Assembly: GCA_964434425.1 (NCBI GenBank)
Contig: CAYSVH010000002.1
Span: 62,001 to 126,000, forward strand
DNA from: CALMEC01 sp964434425
Lineage (GTDB): Bacteria; Actinomycetota; Thermoleophilia; Miltoncostaeales; Miltoncostaeaceae
Reading direction: 5' to 3'
Length of the DNA: 64,000 bases
Shown: in pieces, positions 1 through 8,168 of the stretch
How positions within the stretch are numbered: position 1 is the stretch's first letter
How the letters are laid out: each line of letters begins with the position of its first letter
Position numbers and translations under genes: made by a program
The notes under the pieces: generated by a model
What the model saw: only the letters and a program-made list of their open reading frames with translations
Told to the model about the DNA's origin: nothing
The model's database searches: none

Positions 1-132
1 ACGCTGGAGGGGCGATCCGCCCTGTCCTCCTCCCGATGACCGCCCACCGCCACGCCCGCCGGACCGGCGCCGTGGAGTTTGCGGTTCGTCGCCGGTACCC
101 TCGTCGAAGAATTCTTCGTCCACGAAGCTCAC
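1..132 (-). CDS. N-terminus of an unknown protein, cut by the window edge
   Basis: Reading leftward from a GTG at 132, an open frame runs 44 codons to the window edge without a stop. It begins VSFVDEEFFDEGTGDE and then becomes rich in Arg, Gly and Ser. A GGAG sits 7 bases before the GTG, a good ribosome binding site. A short acidic start followed by a basic glycine-rich stretch would suit the cytoplasmic tail of a small membrane protein, but the part that would show this lies outside the window. The gene is downstream of tRNA-Leu on the same strand. No function can be given. Confidence 0.5.
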   Translation of the reverse strand, partial: MSFVDEEFFDEGTGDEPQTPRRRSGGRGGGRSSGGGQGGSPLQR

Positions 133-188
133 GCGGCATCTCCGTAATCGAAAACCAAGGGCCTCCGCTTGCTGACGGATTCCGAGAG

Positions 189-272
189 TGGGCGAGGGGG
201 GACTCGAACCCCCAAGCTCGTACGAGCACTAGACCCTGAACCTAGCGTGTCTACCAATTCCACCACTCGCCC
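189..272 (-). tRNA. tRNA-Leu (anticodon CAG)
   Basis: The minus strand folds as an 84-base class II tRNA. The acceptor stem GGGCGAG pairs with CTCGCCC, followed by discriminator A. The D-arm contains TGGTAGACACGC, the anticodon loop TTCAGGG gives CAG, there is a long variable arm, and the T-arm contains GGTTCGAGTCC. The terminal CCA is not encoded. A TAGCAT box at 304-309 on the minus strand could be its -10 element. Confidence 0.96.
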
Positions 273-461
273 GTGGCGACCACCCCGAAGGCAGGGCCGA
301 AGGATGCTAGCACGGGCACGACGAAGTGAATCACGTGAGGTCTCCGTATCCATCGACTCGAACAGCCTTCGTGAGCACACCCCCACCTCCTCCCATATGG
401 GCGGCCCCGTTCCACCGTGCGCGGCCCGGTTCGCACCGCCGTGCGGACGACGGCGGCCGCG

Positions 462-2237
462 ATGAATGAGCCAACGCTGATGATGGGCCGGCAGGTGCTC
501 GGGAGGTATCGCCTGGGTCCCGTCCTCGGACGAGGCGGCGCGGCCACGGTCTACCGTGCCCACGACGCGACGGCGGACGAGACCGTGGCGGTGAAGGAGA
601 TCCCGCTCGACGGCGAGATGGCACGACGTGCCGGCGCCGAGGTCCGGGCGGCCGGACGGCTGTCGCACCCCGCGATCGTGGAGCTCCTCGACTTCGGCGA
701 GGATGACCACGCCTGCTACCTGATCAGTGAGCTGGTCGACGGCCAGTCCCTGTCAGCGCACCGGCGCGCCGACACCCTCGGCGACGCCCACTACCTGTCC
801 ATCGTCGCCGACGTGCTGGACGGCCTGGACCACGCACACCGGGCCGGGGTCACGCATCGCGACGTGAAGCCCGCGAACATCCTCGTCGACCAGAGGGGGC
901 GGGGCCGCCTGACCGACTTCGGCATCGCGCGCATCGCCGGAGAGGCCGGGCTCACGATGACCGGCGGGCTCATCGGCACGGTGTCGTACATGGCGCCCGA
1001 ACAGGCGCGTGGCGGTGAGGCCGGTCCGGCGTCCGACGTCTACTCGGCGTGCCTCGTCCTCTATGAGGGCCTCGCCGGTCACAATCCCCAGGCGGGCAGC
1101 AACCCCGCCGACTCGCTCCGCCGGGTGGCGAACGGCGACGTGCCGCCGCTGGCCGCGGTCCGCCGCGACCTGCCCTCCGACCTGTGCGCCGCCATCGATG
1201 CCGGCCTCGACCCCGACCCCCGCCGCCGCCCGCACGCGGACCGGCTCGCGGAGGTGTTCCGCGGGCACGTTCACGGGGCCCCGCGGCCGTCCTCGCGTCG
1301 ACGGGCCCGCAACGTCCCACCGGCCGACGCCCACCCCGAGCCGCTGCGCGCGGTCCACGAGCCGCCGGACCCCGTCGCGGCTCCGACTGCCGATCGACCG
1401 CCGGTGCCCTGGATCGCGCGGATCATCCCGGCGCTCGTGTTCGGCGTGACGGTCGGCATCGGCGCCGACCGCTTCACCGACGCGCCGATCTCGCTCGTGG
1501 CCGGAGTGGGGCTCGGAGCCGGCGCGCTGTTCGCCGTCTTCCCCTGGCTGACGGGCCTCCTGGTCGCGGCCGGAGGGTGCGTGCTCCTGGGACGGGAGGC
1601 GCCGGCCTTCGCGCTCCTGGTCGGGGCCACGCTTCTCGTCATGATCGCGCCGATCCGGTCACGGGGACGCCTGCTCGCACTGCCGCTGGCCGCGCCGCTG
1701 ATCGCCGGGCTGGGCCTCACCCCCGTGGTCGCGTTCGCGGCGGGACTCGTCCGAGGCTGGATGTGGCGCGCGTGGGCGGCCGTCACCAGCTTCCTGGCCA
1801 TCGTCGTCTGGCAGCTGGCGGCCGGGGCCGACCCGGGCATGGACGGGGGACGCGTCAGCGGTGCGTGGGCCGACATCGACGGCGTGCGATCGCCGCTCGC
1901 CGTCGTCACCACGCTGGGGCGGACACTGGGCGATCACCCCTCCATCCTCGCCACGGGCGCCGTCATGACGGTCGCCGTCTTCCTGGTGCCGGGTCTCATG
2001 CGACTGCGCCGCGGGGTGCCGCGCACGATCGGGATCATGATGTGGCTGATCGTCCTCGTCATCGCCGTTCGCGTCACCGGCGGCAGCGTCGAGAACGCGA
2101 TCGGGGCGTTCCTGCCCGGCGGTATACTCGTTGCCGTCGGAGCCGCCATGCCACTCGAACGCTTTCGGCGTGGTCCGGACAGGCGGGGCACGGCGACGCT
2201 CCGTGCGAACCCAGTGGAGCGACAGCCAGCCTCATGA
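462..2237 (+). CDS. Membrane-anchored serine/threonine protein kinase with polytopic C-terminus
   Basis: This is a Hanks-type kinase. The glycine loop GRGGAATVYRAH and the VAVKE lysine lie near residues 22-48, the catalytic loop reads HRDVKPANIL, the DFG motif is DFGIAR, and APEQARG follows. The kinase domain covers roughly residues 10-280. After a Pro/Arg-rich linker, the last ~270 residues form several hydrophobic segments from about residue 315, so the protein is integral to the membrane with a cytoplasmic kinase. No PASTA or other sensor domain is visible, so it probably senses through the membrane part. I chose the ATG at 462 because the kinase fold starts just after it; an in-frame ATG at 417 would add 15 residues. 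Its stop overlaps the fhaA start, placing it first in the wall-growth operon. Confidence 0.9.
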   Translation: MNEPTLMMGRQVLGRYRLGPVLGRGGAATVYRAHDATADETVAVKEIPLDGEMARRAGAEVRAAGRLSHPAIVELLDFGEDDHACYLISELVDGQSLSAHRRADTLGDAHYLSIVADVLDGLDHAHRAGVTHRDVKPANILVDQRGRGRLTDFGIARIAGEAGLTMTGGLIGTVSYMAPEQARGGEAGPASDVYSACLVLYEGLAGHNPQAGSNPADSLRRVANGDVPPLAAVRRDLPSDLCAAIDAGLDPDPRRRPHADRLAEVFRGHVHGAPRPSSRRRARNVPPADAHPEPLRAVHEPPDPVAAPTADRPPVPWIARIIPALVFGVTVGIGADRFTDAPISLVAGVGLGAGALFAVFPWLTGLLVAAGGCVLLGREAPAFALLVGATLLVMIAPIRSRGRLLALPLAAPLIAGLGLTPVVAFAAGLVRGWMWRAWAAVTSFLAIVVWQLAAGADPGMDGGRVSGAWADIDGVRSPLAVVTTLGRTLGDHPSILATGAVMTVAVFLVPGLMRLRRGVPRTIGIMMWLIVLVIAVRVTGGSVENAIGAFLPGGILVAVGAAMPLERFRRGPDRRGTATLRANPVERQPAS

Positions 2238-3553
2238 GTGCCCTTCGGAACATGGAAAGCGCCATCTCCGGCCTTGTCAGCAAGGTGTTCGGTCGCGTGT
2301 TCCGCGGCCACGTCGAGCTGGTCGAGCTGGCGCGGAAACTGGGCCGCGAGATGGAGGACCACAAGTCCGTCTCGGTGACGCGCGTCTACGTGCCGAACGA
2401 GTACGTCGTCTACCTCTCACCGGTCGACCGTGCGCACTATTCGTCATTCGAACGCTCGGCCACCCATGAGCTGGCGGACTATCTGACCCAGCGCGCCCGC
2501 CACGACGGTTTCACGCTCCTGTCCGAACCGGTCGTCACCTTCGAGACCGACGACGACCTGCGCACCGGCGAGTACGGGATCGCATGCAGGGTGGTGGATC
2601 CGCCGGCGGCCGCCGAACAGGACGGCGTCGAGGCGGCCGACGGCGCCGCTCCGGCGACGGGTGCCCCCTTCGCGCCGTACGAACCCGCTGCCGACCTCCT
2701 GGTCGGCGACGACGCGGAGGACGACTCCCCGCTCCTCGAGGCGACCGACGACGATGTCCCCCGTGACGAGGCGGCCGCCGCGAACGCCGCCGACGATGCC
2801 GAGGTCTCCCCGTCGGAGCCGGTCGAGCCCGATGCGTCCGCGCCCGATCTCGACCTCTCCGATCGGGATGCGGATGCGGACGACGACCCACTTGACAGTC
2901 TCTTCCCGTCATCCGACGGGACGGACGCCGACGCCCAGGAGGACCCCGCGGAGTCGTCCGAACCCGTGGACGCACCCCCGGTGGTCGCTGCGGAGTCGGC
3001 CGCGCCGGATGACGCCGAGAACCCCGAGCCGCCTGCGGTGCCACCGATCCCCCCGCCACCTGCAGAGCCGAAGCGGCCCGTCGTGCCGCCGCCGTCGTAC
3101 GGTCCGCGCCCCCCCGACCCGGTGGTGCCGACGGCACGGCCGAAGCCGGCACCGCTCGCCACCCCGCCCATCCCGCCCGCGCACACCAACGACGGGCTGG
3201 CCGGTGTGAGCGGCACGCAGATGATGCCGCCGGCCGAGCCGGCGGACAACCGGTTCGTCCAGGAGGAGGTCTCGCTCATCATCGACGGCCGCCGGCACCG
3301 GCTGACCAAGCGCACGACCACGATCGGACGCAGCCGGGACTGCGACGTGTCGATCAACGACGCCAACGCCAGTCGCCAGCACGCCGAGGTGCGCCACATC
3401 GGACTCGACTACTTCCTCGTCGATCTGGGCTCGACCAACGGCACGTACGTCAACCAGCAGCGCGTGCGCCGCCACGCCATCGCGGACGGCGACCGCATCC
3501 TCATCGGAACGACGGAGATGATCGTCGAGCACGTCAAGGTGGACCACGGATGA
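2234..3553 (+). CDS. fhaA: FhaA-type protein (DUF3662 plus FHA domain)
   Basis: The ATG overlaps the kinase stop as ATGA. Residues 1-115 match the FhaA N-terminal domain (DUF3662), with the typical SALRNMESAISGLVSKVFG start. A long acidic and then proline-rich linker follows. The last ~100 residues are an FHA phosphothreonine-binding domain with GRSRDCDVSIND, SRQHAEV and LGSTNGTYVN. In mycobacteria FhaA binds phosphorylated MurJ and modulates peptidoglycan synthesis at poles and septum; that is family knowledge. The order fhaA-fhaB-pstP-rodA-pbpA-pknB is the classic actinobacterial arrangement. Confidence 0.95.
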   Translation: MSALRNMESAISGLVSKVFGRVFRGHVELVELARKLGREMEDHKSVSVTRVYVPNEYVVYLSPVDRAHYSSFERSATHELADYLTQRARHDGFTLLSEPVVTFETDDDLRTGEYGIACRVVDPPAAAEQDGVEAADGAAPATGAPFAPYEPAADLLVGDDAEDDSPLLEATDDDVPRDEAAAANAADDAEVSPSEPVEPDASAPDLDLSDRDADADDDPLDSLFPSSDGTDADAQEDPAESSEPVDAPPVVAAESAAPDDAENPEPPAVPPIPPPPAEPKRPVVPPPSYGPRPPDPVVPTARPKPAPLATPPIPPAHTNDGLAGVSGTQMMPPAEPADNRFVQEEVSLIIDGRRHRLTKRTTTIGRSRDCDVSINDANASRQHAEVRHIGLDYFLVDLGSTNGTYVNQQRVRRHAIADGDRILIGTTEMIVEHVKVDHG

Positions 3554-4152
3554 CCGAGACCGGCCTGCTCGTCGCACAGGGTGCGTTCCTCATCCTGCTG
3601 TATCTCTTCGTCTGGTCGCTGGTGCGATCCTCGTCGCGCGACCTGCAGGACGCCCGGCCGATCGTGGCGACGCCGCCGGCCGCGGCGGACGACGACGTCC
3701 GCCGCGACGAACCGGTCGCCGAAGCCGCCGCCGTCGAGGCGATACCCGTCGTCCCGGCTCCGCCGGTGAGCCCCCTCGAGGCCGACCTCCCGGACCCCGC
3801 GGCGGCCGAGCGCGCCCAGCGGCGCCCCACGGGCCCGGCGCTCGATCTCTCCGTGAACATCGAACCGCGGCTCGTCGTCGAGAGCTCGCCCTCCCTCGCA
3901 CCCGGCAGCCAGTACCCGCTCGAGGCCGGCATGACCATCGGACGGTCGCGGAGCAACGGCATCCCGCTCTCCGACCAGTTCGTGTCGCACATGCACGCCC
4001 GGGTCTATCCGAACGGCCACTTCTTCTTCATCGAGGACCTCGGCTCCACGAACGGCACGTTCCTGAACGGCCACAAGGTGAACGAACCCACCCAGCTCAA
4101 GGTGCGCGATCTCGTCAGCTTCGGGGACACCGTGCTCCGCTACGAGGAATAG
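3550..4152 (+). CDS. fhaB: FhaB/FipA-type FHA protein
   Basis: This 200-residue protein starts with an ATGA overlap on fhaA. A single hydrophobic helix at residues 7-25 anchors it in the membrane. A Pro/Ala-rich linker follows, and residues ~115-200 form an FHA domain with TIGRSRSNGI, SHMHARV and LGSTNGTFLNG. The homologue in Mycobacterium (FhaB/FipA) is phosphorylated by the PASTA kinase and links division proteins under stress. The stop is 7 bases before the next start, so phosphatase and FHA protein are co-expressed. Confidence 0.94.
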   Translation: MTETGLLVAQGAFLILLYLFVWSLVRSSSRDLQDARPIVATPPAAADDDVRRDEPVAEAAAVEAIPVVPAPPVSPLEADLPDPAAAERAQRRPTGPALDLSVNIEPRLVVESSPSLAPGSQYPLEAGMTIGRSRSNGIPLSDQFVSHMHARVYPNGHFFFIEDLGSTNGTFLNGHKVNEPTQLKVRDLVSFGDTVLRYEE

Positions 4153-4159
4153 CCGGCCA

Positions 4160-5446
4160 GTGGACCTTCGCCTCGTCGAAGTCGCCCAGCTGACGGACAC
4201 CGGACGCGTCCGGGAGCACAACGAGGACCGGCTCTACGCCCTGCCTCCGCTCCTGGCCGTCGCGGATGGCATGGGTGGCGCGAAGGCCGGCGAGGTGGCG
4301 GCGCAGATGACCGTCGACCGGCTGGCCGACACCGGTCCGGCACCCAACCCGGCGCTCGTCCTCCAGGCGATCGCCGACGCGAACCGTGAGATCCGGGAGC
4401 TCTCGGCCAACGACGCCGACCACGCGGGGATGGGCACCACGATCACGGCCGTGCTCATCGGCGAGAACGTCGCGCGGGTGATGCACGTCGGCGACTCGCG
4501 CGCCTATGTGATCCGGGGCGGGCAGATCCGGCAGGTCACCGAGGACCACTCGCTCGTCGCCGAGATGGTGCGGCAGGGCACCCTGACCCCCGAGGAGGCG
4601 GAGCGGCACCCGTCCCGCAACATCATCACGCGGGTCCTGGGAGCCGAGAACGACGTCGCGGTCGACGAGGTCGACCTGACGCTCGAGCCCGGTGACGTCG
4701 TGCTCGTGTGCAGCGACGGCCTGTCGACCATGGTGCGGCCGGATGTGATGACCACGATGGTGACGGCGGCGCCCACCCTCCGCGACGCGGCCGCCGGGCT
4801 GGTCCGCGCCGCGCTCGACGCCGGCGGAACCGACAACGTCACCGTCGTACTCGGTCGCGTGGACGGCACGGCGCTCGCCGACGAGCCTCACCACACCGCC
4901 GAGTTCCCGCCGGTCGCACATGACGGAGCCGATGACGCACCGACGGCCGAGGTCGCGGCGGCCGCCGTCGACGAGGCCGCGGCCGAGGACGAACCGACCG
5001 TCGAGACGGCGCCGACGACGATGCGGACCGCGGCCGTACTCGAGCCGGCCGAACCGCGACGTACGGGCACGATCGTCCGACGGGTCGCGTGGCTGTCCAC
5101 CCTCGTCCTCGCGTGCCTCATCGCGTTCGCGGTGTGGATCGGATCGCGCAGCTACTTCGTCGACACCCGGAACGGCGCGGACACGGTCCGCGTCTACCAT
5201 GGCAGCCCGCTGTCGGTGTTCGGGATCGACCTCTTCCGCGAATGGGGGGACACCCGCATCCCCGTCGACCCGACGGCATCCCTGCCCACCCCGGCGGTGA
5301 ACACCGGCGTCACCGGCCAGGGCGACGCCGTCTCGCGTGCCGTCGCGATCATCTGGGGCAACGGCATCCCCACCATCCCCGAAATCGTCCCTCCGCCCGA
5401 TCCGCCGACGCCTCCGGCGAACAGACAGGCGCAGGCACAGGCGTGA
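4160..5446 (+). CDS. pstP: PP2C-family serine/threonine phosphatase
   Basis: This protein reverses the phosphorylation made by the operon's kinases. The PP2C metal-binding motifs are all present: EHNEDR near residue 22, DGMGGAKAGE near 37, CSDGLSTMV, and the terminal GGTDNVTVVLG near 228. An acidic Ala-rich linker leads to one membrane helix (about residues 305-325) and a ~100-residue extracytoplasmic tail ending in Pro/Gln-rich sequence. The length of 428 is normal for actinobacterial PstP. The start is GTG. Its stop overlaps the rodA GTG. Confidence 0.95.
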   Translation: MDLRLVEVAQLTDTGRVREHNEDRLYALPPLLAVADGMGGAKAGEVAAQMTVDRLADTGPAPNPALVLQAIADANREIRELSANDADHAGMGTTITAVLIGENVARVMHVGDSRAYVIRGGQIRQVTEDHSLVAEMVRQGTLTPEEAERHPSRNIITRVLGAENDVAVDEVDLTLEPGDVVLVCSDGLSTMVRPDVMTTMVTAAPTLRDAAAGLVRAALDAGGTDNVTVVLGRVDGTALADEPHHTAEFPPVAHDGADDAPTAEVAAAAVDEAAAEDEPTVETAPTTMRTAAVLEPAEPRRTGTIVRRVAWLSTLVLACLIAFAVWIGSRSYFVDTRNGADTVRVYHGSPLSVFGIDLFREWGDTRIPVDPTASLPTPAVNTGVTGQGDAVSRAVAIIWGNGIPTIPEIVPPPDPPTPPANRQAQAQA

Positions 5447-6738
5447 CGTCGCGCCGCACCCGGGAAGCGGCGTTCCTCCTCGTACCCGCACTGCTCGGCC
5501 TCGTCGGAGTCGCATCGGTCGCCACCGCGAAGGCGGGTGAGTTCCGGGCCGGACCGGTGGCGGGCGTCCTCGTCGGCCTCGCCGTGTTCGCCGCGATGAA
5601 CGTGGCCCTGCGCCTGCGCGCGCCGCACGCCGACCCGTACCTGCTGCCGCTCGTCGCGACGTTGGTCGCCATCGGCCTCGTCGAGCTGCACCGCATCGCC
5701 CCGGCGCAGGCGCGGACACAGCTTCTCTGGATCGTGGCCGGCGGTGTCGTCTTCGTCGCGGTGCTCGCACTCCTGCGCGACCACCGCGAGCTGGAGGACT
5801 ACGCGTACCTCTTCGGCCTCTCCGCGGTCCTCCTGCTGATGATCACCGTCGTGTTCGGCCGCGAGGTCAACGGGGCCAAGCTGTGGATCCCCATTGGCGG
5901 AGGCCAGTCGATCCAGCCCGGCGAGTTCGCCAAGATCCTGCTCGTCATCTTCCTGGCCGGATACCTCCGTGACCGGCGCGAGGTGCTGGCCATCCCCACA
6001 TCGCGGTTCCTGGGCGTGCCGTTCCCGGCGATGCGGCACATCGGCCCGGTGCTCCTCTTCGTGGGCGCGGCGCTCGCCACCGTGGCCGTCCTCAACGACT
6101 TCGGAACGGCGCTGCTCTTCGTCGCCATCCTGCTCGCCATGCTCTACGTGGCGACGGGACGACTCGCCTATCCGGCGACCGGGCTCGCCATGTTCGCCCT
6201 CGGATCGCTGCTGGTCTACGCGTCGATCCCCCGGATCCGCCTCCGTGTGGAGAGCTGGATCAACCCCTTCAACGATCCCCAGGACGCCGGCTACCAGATG
6301 GTGCAGTCGTTGTACACGCTGGCCGAGGGCGGACTGGTGGGCCCGGGGTTCGGAGAGGGCCTCCTCGTTCGCGAGAACGGCTCGACGTTCATCCCCGAGC
6401 TTCGCACCGACTTCATCTTCTCGGCCGTCGGCGGCGAACTGGGCTACGTCGGCGCCCTGGCCGTCCTCCTCGTGTTCCTGCTGATCGTGCACCGCGGGTT
6501 CATCATCGCGGCCCAGGCCAATGACGGCTTCAGCAAGCTGCTCGCCGCCGGTCTCACCGCGATGTTCGCCGCCCAGACGTTCCTCATCGTCGGCGGGATC
6601 GTCCGCGTGGTCCCTCTGACCGGCGTCACCCTGCCGTTCATGAGCTACGGGGGATCCAGCATCGTCACGAACTTCGCGGCGGTGGCGCTCCTGTGCATGA
6701 TCAGCTCGCACACCCGCCGACCGGTGGGGCCGCGGTGA
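5443..6738 (+). CDS. rodA: RodA/FtsW-family peptidoglycan glycosyltransferase (SEDS)
   Basis: SEDS-family polymerases join lipid II into glycan strands together with a class B PBP. The 431-residue protein is almost entirely membrane helices and carries family signatures such as QPGEFAKILLVIFLAGYL, NDFGTALLF, RVESWINPF, GYQMVQSLYTLAEGG and the C-terminal LPFMSYGGSS. The start is a GTG that overlaps the phosphatase stop (GTGA), which puts the first membrane helix near residue 9. Its partner PBP follows directly with another GTGA overlap. Confidence 0.96.
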   Translation: MTSRRTREAAFLLVPALLGLVGVASVATAKAGEFRAGPVAGVLVGLAVFAAMNVALRLRAPHADPYLLPLVATLVAIGLVELHRIAPAQARTQLLWIVAGGVVFVAVLALLRDHRELEDYAYLFGLSAVLLLMITVVFGREVNGAKLWIPIGGGQSIQPGEFAKILLVIFLAGYLRDRREVLAIPTSRFLGVPFPAMRHIGPVLLFVGAALATVAVLNDFGTALLFVAILLAMLYVATGRLAYPATGLAMFALGSLLVYASIPRIRLRVESWINPFNDPQDAGYQMVQSLYTLAEGGLVGPGFGEGLLVRENGSTFIPELRTDFIFSAVGGELGYVGALAVLLVFLLIVHRGFIIAAQANDGFSKLLAAGLTAMFAAQTFLIVGGIVRVVPLTGVTLPFMSYGGSSIVTNFAAVALLCMISSHTRRPVGPR

Positions 6739-8168
6739 ACCGGTCCATCCAACGTCTCTACGCCGCCGTCATCGTGGCCTTCGCGCTGCTGGCGGTGTTC
6801 CTCGCCTGGTGGCAGGTCGTGCGGGCGTCCAGCCTCGGCGACCGCGCCGACAACCCGCACCTGTTCGAACGAGAACGCAAGGTGGACCGCGGACGCATCA
6901 TCACCGCGGACGGCACGGTGCTCGCCCGGAGCGTCCCGGTGAAGGAGGGGTCGCAGACCCTCTACCGGCGCGTGTATCCCAACGGCACGCTCGCCCCGCA
7001 CGTCGTCGGATACGCCTCCGCGCAGCTGGGGCAGTCGGGCGTGGAGGCGGAGATGAACCGGTACCTGGGCGGCAGCTACGGCGCCCAACCGCTCCTCGAG
7101 CGCCTGAACCTCGACACGAAGGAGGGCGCGGACGTCCAGCTGACGCTGAACCGCCGCGTGCAGGAGGCCGCGAACGCGGCACTGGCCGAGACCGGTCGAC
7201 CGGGAGCCGTGGTCGCCCTGAACCCGAAGAGCGGCGCGGTCGTGGCCATGGCCTCCAACCCGTCCTTCGACCTGCACCGGGTCGCCGACGACTTCGCGGC
7301 CATCCGGTCGCGACCCGGCGCACCACTCCTGAACCGGGCGACTCAGAGCCGGCAGCCCCCGGGGTCCACGTTCAAGGTGGTCACCGCGACGGCGGCCCTG
7401 GAGTCCGGGATCGCGACGCCCGAGACGACCTACCGGGACACAGGACGTATCGTGATCAACGGCCAGCCCATCACCAACTTCGGCGGCCGGGTCTGGGGTG
7501 AGCACACCCTGAAGGACGCGCTCACCAACTCCGTCAACACGACGTTCGCACAGCTGGGCCAGGAACTCGGGCCCCGTCGCCTCGGCGAGACGATGACACG
7601 GTACGGGTTCGGCCGGCGACCGCCGCTGGAGGGACTCCCATCGTCCGAGGTGCTGTCGTCGGGGCGGTTCCGCGGCTCGACACAGCTTCCCAACGGAGAG
7701 GACGGCATCGACGCCGCACGCGTCGCGATCGGGCAGGAGCAGCTCCTCGCGACCCCGCTCCAGATGGCCATGGTCGCCGGGGCGGTGGCCAACGAGGGCC
7801 GCCTCCAGCGCCCGTACCTGGTGGTCCGCGTGCGGAACCGGTCCGGCGACGTCATCCGACAGGCGCGTCCTGAGACACTGGACCAGGCCATGCCGCCCGA
7901 CGTCGCAGGGCAGATTTCGGACATGATGCGATCTGTGGTCGACGAAGGAACAGGTACGCAGGCGGCCCTCTCCGGGCTCTCGGTCGCGGGCAAGACCGGC
8001 ACGGCAGAGGTGCCCGGCGGGAACATGGCGTGGTTCATCGGCTTCGCCCCGGCGGACAATCCCACCGTCGCGGTGGCCGTCCGTGTCGAGGACACATCAA
8101 GCACCGGCGGCGTGGTCGCCGCCCCGATCGCCGCACGCGTGATGCGGGCGGCCCTGGAGCGACCATGA
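6735..8168 (+). CDS. pbpA: Class B penicillin-binding protein (PBP2/PbpA type transpeptidase)
   Basis: This is the transpeptidase partner of RodA. An N-terminal membrane helix at about residues 8-28 anchors the protein. The penicillin-binding domain shows the three active-site motifs: PPGSTFKV (catalytic Ser of SxxK), TNSVNTTF (SxN) and KTGTAEV (KTG). At 477 residues it is the short PbpA type without PASTA domains. The start is GTG overlapping the rodA stop; the stop overlaps the pknB start (ATGA). Confidence 0.96.
   Translation: MNRSIQRLYAAVIVAFALLAVFLAWWQVVRASSLGDRADNPHLFERERKVDRGRIITADGTVLARSVPVKEGSQTLYRRVYPNGTLAPHVVGYASAQLGQSGVEAEMNRYLGGSYGAQPLLERLNLDTKEGADVQLTLNRRVQEAANAALAETGRPGAVVALNPKSGAVVAMASNPSFDLHRVADDFAAIRSRPGAPLLNRATQSRQPPGSTFKVVTATAALESGIATPETTYRDTGRIVINGQPITNFGGRVWGEHTLKDALTNSVNTTFAQLGQELGPRRLGETMTRYGFGRRPPLEGLPSSEVLSSGRFRGSTQLPNGEDGIDAARVAIGQEQLLATPLQMAMVAGAVANEGRLQRPYLVVRVRNRSGDVIRQARPETLDQAMPPDVAGQISDMMRSVVDEGTGTQAALSGLSVAGKTGTAEVPGGNMAWFIGFAPADNPTVAVAVRVEDTSSTGGVVAAPIAARVMRAALERP

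Noticed and set aside
1184..2233. Long Arg-rich open frame overlapping the first kinase gene and continuous with fhaA
   Set aside because: The translation is low-complexity Arg/Pro/Gly typical of an alternative frame of a high-GC gene; the fhaA fold begins at 2234.
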